Positions 44,117 through 53,266 are shown, numbered from the stretch's first letter. The stretch is 64,000 bases of DNA from Streptomyces poonensis (GCF_014650915.1 NZ_BMVW01000003.1:471384-535383), one strand, 5' to 3'. Notes: a model not told the origin generated them from the sequence alone. Numbers and translations are program-made.

Positions 44117-45685
44117 ATGAGGAAACACGCAGCCGCCCTGTGCGCACCCCTCCTGTGCGCCGTAGTGATCGCCTCGCTCGTCACGGCGGCCCCGTCCACG
44201 GCGACCGCCCGCCCCGCACCGGGCCCCGCCTGGAAGAACTGCGGCACCGGCGAGCACCCGACACTCCAGTGCGCGTCCCTGAAGGTGCCCCTCGACCATG
44301 CGGACCCGCACGGACGGCAGATCACGCTCGCCCTGTCCCGCGTTCCGCACACCGCGCGGACGTACCAGGGCCCGCTGCTGGTCAACCCGGGCGGACCCGG
44401 TGGCAGCGGCCGGAGGCTGGCCGGGTTCGTCGCCTCCTCGCTGCCGAAGGAGGTGGCGGCCCAGTACGACGTCATCGGCTTCGACCCGCGGGGCGTCGGC
44501 GCGAGCAGGCCGGCCCTGAACTGCCGGCCCGGGCACTTCGCCGCGCCACGGCCCGACCCGCTGCCGGCCGCACCGGACGCGGAGGGCGCCGGCCTCGCCC
44601 GCGCGCGGGCGTTCGCCGAGGGATGCGCCGGCAAGTACGGGGACGTCCTGCCGTACATGGGCACGGTGAGCGCGGCCAGGGACATGGACGTGATCCGCCG
44701 CGCGCTCGGCGCGGGGAAGATCAGTTACTTCGGGTACTCGTACGGCACCTACCTGGGCGCCGTGTACGCGAAGCTGCACCCCGACCGGGTGCGGCGGATG
44801 GCGCTGGACTCCGTCGTCGACCCCGCGCGCGTGTGGTACGACAGCAACCTCCTGCAGGACCGGGCCCTCAACGACCGCCACCGGGCGTTCCTGGCCTGGG
44901 TGGCGCGACACGACGCCACGTACCGGCTGGGCACCGACCCGGCCGGTGTCGAGGCCCAGTGGTACGCGATGCGCGACACCCTCGCCGCGGAGCCCGCGGG
45001 TGGCAGGGTGGGCGCCGGGGAACTGGAGGACACGTTCCTCCCCGGCGGCTACTTCAACGGCCACTGGCCCCGTCTCGCCGAGGCGTTCGCACAGTTCGTG
45101 AACGACGGGGACACCGGCCCGCTCGTGGCGGCGTACCGCGACCTCGGCGCCGTCGACGCGGCGGACGAGAACACCTACAGCGTCTACGCGGCGGTGCAGT
45201 GCCATGACGCGCCCTGGCCGCGCGACTGGCGGCGGTGGCGCCACGACAACTGGGCCCAGTACGCGGAGGCGCCGTTCATGACCTGGAACAACGCCTGGTT
45301 CAACGCCCCGTGCGCCTTCTGGCCGGGCACTCCGCTGCGGCCGGTGGACGTCTCGGGCGAGGCGGTGCCGCCGGTGCTGCTGTTCCAGGCGACGCACGAC
45401 GGGGCCACCCCGTACGCGGGCGCTGTCACCCTGCACCGTCTGCTGCGCGGCTCCAGCCTGGTGGTGGAGGACGGCGGCGGCAACCACGGCATCACGCTGA
45501 GCGGCAACGCCTGCCTGGACCGGCATCTGGCGGCCTACCTGTCCGACGGCACGGTGCCGCGCGCCGCCGGTGAGGTGGACGCGCTGTGCGAGCCGCTGCC
45601 CGACCCGGGGCCGGTGACCGGGAAGACGGGAGCCGACGACGTACCGGGCGCGGCGCTGCACGGGCTGCTGGGCTTCCGGGGCTGA
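44117..45685 (+). CDS. Secreted tripeptidyl aminopeptidase (S33 alpha/beta hydrolase)
   Basis: This 522-residue preprotein has a Tat/Sec-type signal peptide (MRKHAAALCAPLLCAVVIAS, then TATA), cleaved near residue 31. The mature enzyme has the oxyanion region VNPGGPGGSG, nucleophile in FGYSYGTYLG (about Ser 208), Asp in ATHDGATPY and His in GGGNHGITL. It resembles Streptomyces Tap/Slp tripeptidyl aminopeptidases that remove tripeptides from secreted proteins. GGGAGG lies six bases before the ATG. The upstream gap (43948-44116) holds a GCGTCCGGACGC palindrome but no obvious promoter. Confidence 0.88.
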   Translation: MRKHAAALCAPLLCAVVIASLVTAAPSTATARPAPGPAWKNCGTGEHPTLQCASLKVPLDHADPHGRQITLALSRVPHTARTYQGPLLVNPGGPGGSGRRLAGFVASSLPKEVAAQYDVIGFDPRGVGASRPALNCRPGHFAAPRPDPLPAAPDAEGAGLARARAFAEGCAGKYGDVLPYMGTVSAARDMDVIRRALGAGKISYFGYSYGTYLGAVYAKLHPDRVRRMALDSVVDPARVWYDSNLLQDRALNDRHRAFLAWVARHDATYRLGTDPAGVEAQWYAMRDTLAAEPAGGRVGAGELEDTFLPGGYFNGHWPRLAEAFAQFVNDGDTGPLVAAYRDLGAVDAADENTYSVYAAVQCHDAPWPRDWRRWRHDNWAQYAEAPFMTWNNAWFNAPCAFWPGTPLRPVDVSGEAVPPVLLFQATHDGATPYAGAVTLHRLLRGSSLVVEDGGGNHGITLSGNACLDRHLAAYLSDGTVPRAAGEVDALCEPLPDPGPVTGKTGADDVPGAALHGLLGFRG

Positions 45686-45736
45686 CCACGGGACACCGTC
45701 GGACGCCGCGGACGCCGTCGGGCGCCATCGCGGCGC

Positions 45737-46309
45737 TCACCCCGTGGGCAGCCGTTTCAGCGCGGCGGCCGCCGCCTCCGCGAGCGCCGGGTGCGCCAGC
45801 GCCTCGGTGAGGACGCGCCGCGCCCGCGGGTCCCCCAGCGCGCCCAGTCCCTCGACGCAGGCGAGGGCGACCTTGCGGTACGGATCGTGCGGGCGCAGCC
45901 GCCGCTCCAGGGTGGTGATCAGCGCGGGCACGGCCTCGGGAGCGCGCAGTGCCACCAGGAGCCGTACGGGGTGGAGCGCGTAGGCGACCCGGAGTTCGTT
46001 GGTGGCGAGCGCGGCGGCGGCGCGGCCGGTGCGCGGATCGCCGAGCTGCGCCAGGGCGTACGCGGCGGAGGCACAGCGCTGCGGGTCGCGGTGGTTGAGG
46101 AGGAGGACGAGTGACTCGAAGGCCCGCCTGTCCCCGGCGACGCCGAGCCGGAAGGCGGCCAGCTCCCGTGCCCACAGCGGCTGTCCGGGAGCGATGAGCA
46201 CACCGGCCAGTTCGTCGAGGTCGCCGGTCGCCGTCAGCCGGTCGTACGCCAGCGACGCCCCCGACTCCCTTCGTATGCGCTCCGTGAGTGATCGGAACTC
46301 TTCGCTCAT
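45737..46309 (-). CDS. HEAT-repeat protein
   Basis: This 190-residue all-helical protein has HEAT-type repeats (DRRAFESLVLLLNHRDPQRC, AAYALAQLGDPRTGRAAAAL, EAVPALITTLERRLRP and RKVALACVEGLGALGDPRARRVL). It is likely a scaffold; homologues are sometimes misnamed adenylosuccinate lyase. The ATG at MSEEFRSLT has no Shine-Dalgarno; TAGGCT at -13 to -8 suggests a leaderless transcript. It is divergent from the 3-hydroxybutyryl-CoA dehydrogenase across 387 bp. Confidence 0.8.
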   Translation of the reverse strand: MSEEFRSLTERIRRESGASLAYDRLTATGDLDELAGVLIAPGQPLWARELAAFRLGVAGDRRAFESLVLLLNHRDPQRCASAAYALAQLGDPRTGRAAAALATNELRVAYALHPVRLLVALRAPEAVPALITTLERRLRPHDPYRKVALACVEGLGALGDPRARRVLTEALAHPALAEAAAAALKRLPTG

Positions 46310-46696
46310 GCGACCGAGCCTAGGGGTGCGCCGCGTCACTGGGGGCGTACATGACCAAGCCGACGCGGACCGGCGGGGACTGGCGCGCTCGTTACTCACG
46401 GGTTAAGCTCAATCGAGCGAGCTACCCGCTCGCCTTCCTCGCGACGGCCTGGTGACGCAGTCGTCGCGAGAGCACGAGAGCAGTCGGTTCGGTACGTCGA
46501 GTACCGCAGTACGACGCGGCTCCGGGACAGGGCCGGTCGGTGAACGCCGTTCCGCGGGCGCACGCCCGCGCGACGGCACCGGGCGTGTGCGTACGCAGCC
46601 CGGCAACACCCGCAATCGCAGCCCTTCGCGCCGGGTGCACTCTTCGACGCACCCCGGCGTGTTCCCAGTCGTCACCCTCATCCCTGGAGTCCCGCG
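46310..46696 (+). promoter_or_regulatory. 387-bp structured leader/regulatory region of the hydroxybutyryl-CoA dehydrogenase
   Basis: This non-coding gap holds a near-palindrome TTACTCACGGGTTAA (46392-46406), possibly an operator, with TAAGCT as a possible -10. Three successive hairpins follow. CGCGGGCG-CA-CGCCCGCG spans 46553-46570. CCGGGC/GCCCGG at 46579-46603 encloses the palindrome TGCGTACGCA. A ten/eleven-base stem at 46629-46659 has one bulge. The last ends 37 bases before the start codon. I did not recognise a known riboswitch core. Confidence 0.5.
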
Positions 46697-48502
46697 ATGG
46701 CCACTCCCCAGTCCGGCACTTCCCCGTCCCCGCTCCAGACGATCGCCGTGGTCGGCCTCGGCACCATGGGCACCGGTATCGCCGAGGTCCTGGCCCGGGC
46801 CGGCCGCGAGGTCGTCGGCATCGACATCAGCGCGGCCGCGGCGGCGCGGGCCGTCGCCGCCCTGGAGTCCTCGACCGCCCGCGCCGTGGCGCGCGGGCGG
46901 ATCACCGAGGACGAGCGCGGCGACGTCCTCGCCCGCTTCCGCACCTTCACCGACCTCCGGGCCGCGGCCGACGCCGATCTGGTCGTCGAGGTCGTCCCGG
47001 AGTCGTACGAGGTCAAGCAGCAGGTCTTCCGCGAGCTCGACGTGATCGTCCGCCCGGACGCCGTCCTCGCGACCGGCACCAACGCCCTGTCCGTGACCCG
47101 GCTGGCCGCCGAGTCGGCCCGTCCCGAGCGGGTGCTCGGCATGCACTTCTTCAACCCGGCCCCGGCGATGAAGCTGGTCGAGATCGTCTCGTCCGTGCTG
47201 ACCTCGCCCCAGGCCGTCGCCGCGGTCACGGACCTCGCCCTGGACCTGGGCAAGGAGCCCGTCGCCGTGGGCGACCGGCCCGGGTTCGTCGCCGACGGGC
47301 TGCTGTTCGGCTACCTCAACCAGGCCGCCGCGATGTACGAGGCCCGGTACGCCTCCCGCGAGGACATCGACGCGGCGATGCGGCTCGGCTGCGGGCTGCC
47401 GATGGGCCCCCTCGCCCTGCTCGACCTAATCGGCATCGACACGGCGCGCACGGTCCTGGAGGCCATGTACAACGCCTCGCACGACCGTCTGCACGCCCCC
47501 GCGCCCATCCTCAAGCAGCTCAGCGAGGCGGGCCTGACAGGCAGGAAGGCCGGCCGCGGCTTCTACACCTACGAGGCCCCGGGCAGTGCCGCCGTCGTGC
47601 CGGACGCGCTGACGCCGCGCGACGGCGCCTCGGTGGTGCCCGGCCGCGCCGTCCGCTCCGTCGGCGTCGCGGGCTCGGGCACGATGGCGTCGGGCATCGC
47701 CGAGGTCTTCGCGAAGGCCGGGTACGACGTGGTGCTCGCCGCGCGCAGCGAGGAGAAGGCGCAGGCGGCGCGGGCCCGGATCGGCAAGTCGCTCGCCCGC
47801 TCCGTCGACAAGGGCCGGATGACGGCGGAGGCGGCCGCGCAGGCCCTGGACCGGATCGCCCCGGCGGGCTCGTACGACGCGTTCGCCGACGTCGATCTCG
47901 CCCTGGAGGCCGTCGCCGAGGACCTGGAGATCAAGCGGCAGCTCTTCGCCGCCTTCGACAAGGTCTGCAAGCCGGGCGCGATCCTCGCCACCACCACCTC
48001 CTCGCTGCCCGTCGTGGCCCTCGCCAAGGCCACCTCGCGCCCGCAGGACGTGATCGGCATGCACTTCTTCAACCCGGCCCCGGCGATGAAGCTCGTCGAG
48101 GTCGTCCGCACCGTGCTGACCGCGGACGACGTGCACGCCACGGTCCGCGCGCTGTGCACCGCCGTCCGCAAGCACCCGGTGGACTGCGGCGACCGCGCCG
48201 GCTTCATCGTGAACGCGCTGCTGTTCCCGTACCTCAACAACGCGGTCAAGATGGTCCAGGAGCACTACGCGTCGCTGGACGACATCGACGCGGCGATGAA
48301 GCTGGGCGGCGGCTATCCGATGGGCCCGTTCGAGCTGCTGGACGTGGTCGGGCTCGATGTCTCGCTGGCCATCGAGCGGGTGCTGCACCGCGAGTTCCGC
48401 GACCCGGGTCTCGCCCCGGCGCCGCTGCTGGAGCACCTGGTGGCCGCGGGCTGCCTCGGCCGCAAGACGGGCCGCGGCTTCCGCGAATATGCCAAGCGCT
48501 GA
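46697..48502 (+). CDS. 3-hydroxybutyryl-CoA dehydrogenase, tandem-fused (double domain)
   Basis: This 601-residue protein is two 3-hydroxyacyl-CoA dehydrogenases in tandem. Half 1 (about 10-305) has the NAD loop VVGLGTMGTGIAEV and MHFFNPAPAMKLVEIV. Half 2 (about 315-600) has VAGSGTMASGIAEV and MHFFNPAPAMKLVEVV. Each half carries its own catalytic His in the HFFNPAP motif and a C-terminal dimerisation unit (LTGRKAGRGFYTYE; LGRKTGRGFREY). It reduces acetoacetyl-CoA to 3-hydroxybutyryl-CoA (or the reverse), feeding the ethylmalonyl-CoA pathway downstream. GGAG precedes the ATG. Confidence 0.9.
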   Translation: MATPQSGTSPSPLQTIAVVGLGTMGTGIAEVLARAGREVVGIDISAAAAARAVAALESSTARAVARGRITEDERGDVLARFRTFTDLRAAADADLVVEVVPESYEVKQQVFRELDVIVRPDAVLATGTNALSVTRLAAESARPERVLGMHFFNPAPAMKLVEIVSSVLTSPQAVAAVTDLALDLGKEPVAVGDRPGFVADGLLFGYLNQAAAMYEARYASREDIDAAMRLGCGLPMGPLALLDLIGIDTARTVLEAMYNASHDRLHAPAPILKQLSEAGLTGRKAGRGFYTYEAPGSAAVVPDALTPRDGASVVPGRAVRSVGVAGSGTMASGIAEVFAKAGYDVVLAARSEEKAQAARARIGKSLARSVDKGRMTAEAAAQALDRIAPAGSYDAFADVDLALEAVAEDLEIKRQLFAAFDKVCKPGAILATTTSSLPVVALAKATSRPQDVIGMHFFNPAPAMKLVEVVRTVLTADDVHATVRALCTAVRKHPVDCGDRAGFIVNALLFPYLNNAVKMVQEHYASLDDIDAAMKLGGGYPMGPFELLDVVGLDVSLAIERVLHREFRDPGLAPAPLLEHLVAAGCLGRKTGRGFREYAKR

Positions 48503-48638
48503 GCGGCCCGGCGACTGGTTCACAGGCGGCGCCGACTGGGGCGGCCTGCTGGATCCGGCCGATCGTCCCCCGCCCGCCGAGGGCGGGGGAACCGGTGGTC
48601 CGGCCCGATCCTTCGCACATATGCAGTACGTTCGAGGC

Positions 48639-49457
48639 ATGTCCCAGGCCGCGAAGACCTCACGTACACCAGCCACGCCCGACGCCCCGGAGAGCGCCGC
48701 GGGCAGTCGCGCCGCCGCGCAACGGCTCAGGATGCGCCGGGAACTGGCGGCCGCGGCCATGGAGCTCTTCGCGACGAAGGGGTACGAGGCGACCACCGTC
48801 GACGAGATCGCCGCGGCGGCCGGGGTGGCCCGCCGCACCTTCTTCCGCCACTTCCGTTCGAAGGAAGAGGCGATCTTTCCCGACCACGACGACACCCTGG
48901 TCCGCGCCGAGGCGGTGCTGAACGCCGCCCCGGCGCACGAGCACCCGCTCGACACGGTGTGCCGCGGCATCAAGGAAGTCATGAAGATGTACGCGGCGCG
49001 GCCGGAGATCTCGGTGCAGCGCTACAAGCTCACGCGGGAGGTCCCCACCCTGCGCGAGGCCGAGATCGCCTCGGTGGCCCGCTACGAGCGGCTGTTCACG
49101 CGCTACCTGCTGGGCCACTTCGACGAGCACGCGCACCACGACGACGGCAACGACGACCCGCTGCTGGCCGAGGTCGCCGCCTCGGCGGTCGTCACCGCGC
49201 ACAACCACGTGCTGCGGCGCTGGCTGCGGGCCGGCGGGCAGGGCGACGTGGAGACCCAGCTGGACCATGCCTTCGCGATCGTCCGCAGGACGTTCGGCAC
49301 GGGCATCGGCGCGGGCCGCACGGCCGCGCCGCGGGCCGCCACCCCGTCCACGGCGTCCGTCGCCTCGCAGGGCGAGGTGCTGGTGGCCGTGGCCCGGACC
49401 GACGCCCCGCTCGACGAGGTCATGAAGACGATCGAACAGGCGCTGCGCGACCGCTGA
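48639..49457 (+). CDS. TetR family transcriptional regulator
   Basis: This 272-residue regulator has an N-terminal HTH (about 33-80; ELAAAAMELFATKGYEATTV, then IAAAAGVARRTFFRHFRSKE) and a longer than usual helical ligand-binding region ending in an Ala/Thr-rich tail. It lies between the dehydrogenase and ccr genes and probably regulates them. Methylobacterium CcrR, a TetR regulator of ccr, is a precedent. There is no Shine-Dalgarno; TACGTT at -12 to -7 before the ATG indicates a leaderless mRNA. A terminator follows. Confidence 0.85.
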   Translation: MSQAAKTSRTPATPDAPESAAGSRAAAQRLRMRRELAAAAMELFATKGYEATTVDEIAAAAGVARRTFFRHFRSKEEAIFPDHDDTLVRAEAVLNAAPAHEHPLDTVCRGIKEVMKMYAARPEISVQRYKLTREVPTLREAEIASVARYERLFTRYLLGHFDEHAHHDDGNDDPLLAEVAASAVVTAHNHVLRRWLRAGGQGDVETQLDHAFAIVRRTFGTGIGAGRTAAPRAATPSTASVASQGEVLVAVARTDAPLDEVMKTIEQALRDR

Positions 49458-49486
49458 ACGGTTTCTCCGCCTGTCGGCACTGTGAG

Positions 49487-49514
49487 AACGGCCACCCCGA
49501 GGGGTGGCCGTTTT
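49487..49514 (+). terminator. Rho-independent terminator after the TetR gene
   Basis: Twelve-base arms AACGGCCACCCC (49487-49498) and GGGGTGGCCGTT (49501-49512) with a minimal loop are followed by TT. It ends the TetR transcript and isolates the ccr operon. Confidence 0.85.
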
Positions 49515-49609
49515 GCCATGTCACGGGCCGTTTCACCCCCCAGCCGCCCACCACTCTGATCGATCATCGCTCATTTGAGACGACCGTAGAACAAGTGAGA
49601 GAAATTGTT

Positions 49610-49651
49610 GGCACTCGGTGCCTTGTCAGGTGACACGGCGTGCCATACGTT
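49610..49651 (+). promoter_or_regulatory. ccr operon promoter with abutting palindrome
   Basis: TTGTCA (49623-49628), a 17-base spacer and TACGTT (49646-49651) form a good vegetative promoter; the start would be near 49658 with a 235-base leader. GGCACTCGGTGCC, an inverted repeat with five-base arms (49610-49622), abuts the -35 on its upstream side and is a candidate regulator site. Confidence 0.65.
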
Positions 49652-49891
49652 GATGTTGTCCGGGCGGCCGGCGAGCAGAGATCCCCTGTACGCCGACTGT
49701 CCCCGCGAGCCCTTGGCGAGCGCGCCCGGACGCCTGCGTCACAGGCACCTTCCGCGCCACAAAGCGCTGCCGTACCACCGCACCCCGCGCCGAACCGACG
49801 GCACCCCTCACACCCCTCAGCAGCACCCGACGTAACCCTCAGCAAGCGTCTTCCCTCAGGACGCTCGACGCTCGTCGCCGGAGGCAACACC
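49652..49891 (+). other. Long 5' leader of ccr
   Basis: About 235 bases between the inferred start site and the GTG of ccr hold no gene I can support. It is C-rich toward the 3' end and holds no strong hairpin or known riboswitch box that I can recognise. In particular no B12-box consensus was seen, although the next gene uses cobalamin. Confidence 0.4.
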
Positions 49892-51229
49892 GTGAAGGAA
49901 ATCCTGGACGCGATCCAGTCGCCGGACTCGACTCCCGCCGACTTCGCCGCTCTGCCGCTCCCCGAGTCGTACCGCGCGATCACCGTGCACAAGGACGAGA
50001 CGGAGATGTTCGCCGGGCTCCCCACCCGCGACAAGGACCCCCGCAAGTCGATCCACCTGGACCGGGTCCCGGTCCCGGAGCTCGGCCCGGGCGAGGCCCT
50101 GGTGGCGGTGATGGCCTCCTCGGTCAACTACAACTCGGTGTGGACGTCCATCTTCGAGCCGCTGTCGACCTTCGGGTTCCTGGAGCGCTACGGCCGCCTC
50201 AGCGAGCTCACCAAGCGCCACGACCTGCCGTACCACGTCATCGGCTCCGACCTCGCGGGCGTCGTCCTGCGCACCGGCCCCGGCGTCAACGCCTGGCGGC
50301 CCGGTGACGAGGTCGTCGCGCACTGCCTCTCCGTGGAGCTGGAGTCGAGCGACGGCCACAACGACACGATGCTCGACCCCGAGCAGCGCATCTGGGGCTT
50401 CGAGACCAACTTCGGCGGCCTCGCCGAGATCGCGCTCGTCAAGTCCAACCAGCTCATGCCGAAGCCGGACCACCTGAGCTGGGAGGAGGCCGCGGCTCCC
50501 GGCCTGGTGAACTCCACGGCGTACCGGCAGCTGGTGTCGCGGAACGGCGCCGGCATGAAGCAGGGCGACAACGTGCTCATCTGGGGCGCGAGCGGCGGCC
50601 TGGGCTCGTACGCGACGCAGTTCGCCCTCGCCGGCGGCGCCAACCCGATCTGTGTCGTCAGCAGCCCGCAGAAGGCGGAGATCTGCCGTGCCATGGGCGC
50701 CGAGGCGATCATCGACCGCACCGCCGAGGACTACAAGTTCTGGAAGGACGAGCACAACCAGGACCCGCGCGAGTGGAAGCGGTTCGGCAAGCGCATCCGC
50801 GAGCTGACCGGCGGCGAGGACGTCGACATCGTCTTCGAGCACCCCGGCCGCGAGACCTTCGGCGCGTCCGTGTACGTGACCCGCAAGGGCGGCACGGTCG
50901 TCACCTGCGCCTCCACCTCGGGCTACATGCACCAGTACGACAACCGCTACCTGTGGATGTCCCTGAAGCGCATCATCGGCTCCCACTTCGCCAACTACCG
51001 CGAGGCCTGGGAGGCCAACCGCCTCATCGCCAAGGGCAAGATCCACCCCACGCTGTCGAAGGTGTACTCCCTGGAGGACACCGGCCAGGCCGCGTACGAC
51101 GTCCACCGCAACCTCCACCAGGGCAAGGTCGGCGTCCTGTGCCTCGCCCCCGAGGAGGGCCTCGGCGTGCGCGACGCGGAGAAGCGCGCCCAGCACATCG
51201 ACGCCATCAACCGCTTCCGGAACGTCTAG
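49892..51229 (+). CDS. ccr: Crotonyl-CoA carboxylase/reductase
   Basis: This 445-residue medium-chain reductase superfamily protein converts crotonyl-CoA, CO2 and NADPH to (2S)-ethylmalonyl-CoA. Visible features are the catalytic region SSVNYNSVWTSIFEP (about 71-85), the NADPH loop LIWGASGGLGSYATQFA (about 230-246), FEHPGRETFGASVYV and SLKRIIGSHFANYREAWEAN (CO2/acyl-binding region). The GTG start has GGAGG seven bases upstream; the family starts at VKEILDAI. First gene of the ethylmalonyl-CoA operon, it also supplies the polyketide extender unit. Confidence 0.95.
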   Translation: MKEILDAIQSPDSTPADFAALPLPESYRAITVHKDETEMFAGLPTRDKDPRKSIHLDRVPVPELGPGEALVAVMASSVNYNSVWTSIFEPLSTFGFLERYGRLSELTKRHDLPYHVIGSDLAGVVLRTGPGVNAWRPGDEVVAHCLSVELESSDGHNDTMLDPEQRIWGFETNFGGLAEIALVKSNQLMPKPDHLSWEEAAAPGLVNSTAYRQLVSRNGAGMKQGDNVLIWGASGGLGSYATQFALAGGANPICVVSSPQKAEICRAMGAEAIIDRTAEDYKFWKDEHNQDPREWKRFGKRIRELTGGEDVDIVFEHPGRETFGASVYVTRKGGTVVTCASTSGYMHQYDNRYLWMSLKRIIGSHFANYREAWEANRLIAKGKIHPTLSKVYSLEDTGQAAYDVHRNLHQGKVGVLCLAPEEGLGVRDAEKRAQHIDAINRFRNV

Positions 51230-51238
51230 GGGGCGTGC

Positions 51239-53266
51239 ATGACGGAACGTAAGAAGGACCGGCCGTGGTTGATGCGCACCTACGCCGGTCACTCCACCGC
51301 CGAGGCCTCCAACGCGCTCTACCGGCGCAACCTCGCCAAGGGCCAGACCGGACTGTCGGTCGCGTTCGACCTGCCGACGCAGACCGGCTACGACCCCGAC
51401 CACGTCCTCGCGCGCGGGGAGGTGGGCCGGGTCGGCGTCCCGGTCTCGCACCTCGGTGACATGCGCCGGCTGTTCCAGGACATCCCGCTGGAGCAGATGA
51501 ACACCTCGATGACCATCAACGCCACCGCCATGTGGCTGCTGGCGCTCTACCAGGTGGTCGCCGAGGAGCAGGGCGCGGACATCACCGAGCTCCAGGGGAC
51601 GACCCAGAACGACATCGTGAAGGAGTACCTGTCGCGGGGCACGCACGTGTTCCCGCCGGGCCCTTCGCTGCGGCTGACGACCGACATGATCGCGTACACG
51701 GTCTCCCACATGCCGAAGTGGAACCCGATCAACATCTGCAGCTACCACCTGCAGGAGGCGGGGGCCACGCCGGTGCAGGAGATCGCGTACGCGATGTCCA
51801 CCGCGATCGCCGTGCTCGACGCGGTGCGCGACAGCGGCCAGGTGCCCCAGGAGCGCATGGGCGATGTAGTCGCCCGTATCTCCTTCTTCGTGAACGCGGG
51901 CGTCCGCTTCATCGAGGAGATGTGCAAGATGCGGGCGTTCGGCCGCATCTGGGACCGCATCACACGCGAGCGGTACGGCATCGAGAACCCCAAGCAGCGG
52001 CGGTTCCGCTACGGCGTCCAGGTCAACTCGCTCGGGCTGACCGAGGCGCAGCCGGAGAACAACGTCCAGCGGATCGTGCTGGAGATGCTGGCCGTGACCC
52101 TCTCGAAGGACGCACGCGCGCGTGCCGTGCAGTTGCCCGCCTGGAACGAGGCCCTCGGCCTCCCCCGCCCCTGGGACCAGCAGTGGAGCCTGCGCATCCA
52201 GCAGGTGCTCGCCCACGAGAGCGACCTGCTGGAGTACGAGGACATCTTCGACGGCTCGCACGTCATCGAGGAGAAGGTGGCCCGGCTCGTCGAGGAGGCC
52301 CTCGACGAGATCGACCGCATCCAGGAGATGGGCGGCGCGATGGCCGCCGTGGAGTCGGGCTATCTGAAGTCGCAGCTCGTCGCCTCGCACGCCGAGCGGC
52401 GGGCGCGCATCGAGTCCGGCCAGGAGAAGATCGTCGGCGTCAACATCCACGAGACGACCGAGCCGAACCCGCTGACGGCCGACCTGGACACCGCGATCCA
52501 GACGGTCGACCCGGCGGTCGAGGCCCGGGTGGTGCAGGCCCTCCAGAACTGGCGCGACACCCGCTACCAGCCGCCCTTCAACCACCCCCGCCCCTGCAAG
52601 GCGCTGGAGCGGCTGAAGGATTCGGCCCGCGGCACCGGCAACCTCATGGAGGCCACGCTCGAATGCGCCCGCGCCGGGGCCACGACCGGCGAGTGGGCCG
52701 GCGCGCTGCGCGAGGTGTTCGGCGAGTACCGGGCGCCCACGGGTGTGTCGTCCGCGCCGGTCGCGGTGACCGCCGAGGAGGGGACGGCGCTCGCCGGGGT
52801 CCGCCGCCGTGTGGACGCCACCGCCCGTGACCTGGGCGTCGGCAAGCTCCGCTTCCTGGTCGGCAAGCCGGGTCTGGACGGGCACTCCAACGGCGCCGAG
52901 CAGATCGCCGTGCGGGCCCGTGACGCCGGGTTCGAGGTGGTCTACCAGGGCATCCGGCTGACGCCCGAGCAGATCGTGGACGCGGCCCTCGCCGAGGACG
53001 TGCACGCGGTCGGCCTGTCCATCCTGTCCGGCTCGCACGCGCAACTGGTGCCGGACGTGCTGGAGCGGCTGCGCGACGCCGGCGCGGCCGACATCCCGGT
53101 GATCGCCGGCGGGATCATCCCGAACGGTGACGCCGAGCGGCTCAGGGCCGCCGGAGTGGCCGCCGTCTTCACCCCGAAGGACTTCGACATCACCGGAATC
53201 ATCGGCCGTATCGTCGACGAGATCCGGAAAGCGAACAAGCTCGACCCCCTGGAGGTCCCCGCATGA
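51239..53266 (+). CDS. meaA: Ethylmalonyl-CoA mutase (coenzyme B12-dependent)
   Basis: This 675-residue single-chain protein has an N-terminal acyl-CoA mutase barrel (about 10-510; SVAFDLPTQTGYDPDH, TSMTINATAMWLLALYQ, ELQGTTQNDIVKEY) and a C-terminal B12-binding domain (about 535-665) with the base-off motif DGHSNG and LSGSHAQL. It isomerises ethylmalonyl-CoA to methylsuccinyl-CoA. It is nine bases downstream of ccr. The length matches MeaA of the ethylmalonyl-CoA type and not the 720-residue large subunit of methylmalonyl-CoA mutase. Confidence 0.93.
   Translation: MTERKKDRPWLMRTYAGHSTAEASNALYRRNLAKGQTGLSVAFDLPTQTGYDPDHVLARGEVGRVGVPVSHLGDMRRLFQDIPLEQMNTSMTINATAMWLLALYQVVAEEQGADITELQGTTQNDIVKEYLSRGTHVFPPGPSLRLTTDMIAYTVSHMPKWNPINICSYHLQEAGATPVQEIAYAMSTAIAVLDAVRDSGQVPQERMGDVVARISFFVNAGVRFIEEMCKMRAFGRIWDRITRERYGIENPKQRRFRYGVQVNSLGLTEAQPENNVQRIVLEMLAVTLSKDARARAVQLPAWNEALGLPRPWDQQWSLRIQQVLAHESDLLEYEDIFDGSHVIEEKVARLVEEALDEIDRIQEMGGAMAAVESGYLKSQLVASHAERRARIESGQEKIVGVNIHETTEPNPLTADLDTAIQTVDPAVEARVVQALQNWRDTRYQPPFNHPRPCKALERLKDSARGTGNLMEATLECARAGATTGEWAGALREVFGEYRAPTGVSSAPVAVTAEEGTALAGVRRRVDATARDLGVGKLRFLVGKPGLDGHSNGAEQIAVRARDAGFEVVYQGIRLTPEQIVDAALAEDVHAVGLSILSGSHAQLVPDVLERLRDAGAADIPVIAGGIIPNGDAERLRAAGVAAVFTPKDFDITGIIGRIVDEIRKANKLDPLEVPA

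Noticed and set aside
46310..46696. tRNA gene or SAM riboswitch in the leader
   Set aside because: CCCGGCAACACC faintly resembles SAM-riboswitch core sequence, but the rest of the core and kink-turn were not found; no cloverleaf with anticodon arm fits.
49652..51238. Cobalamin riboswitch before ccr-meaA
   Set aside because: MeaA is B12-dependent and the leader is long, but no B12-box-like sequence or characteristic long-range pairing was visible; a covariance search was not possible here.
49856..53044. A 1062-codon open frame on the minus strand
   Set aside because: It is antisense to ccr and meaA, which are unambiguous on the plus strand.
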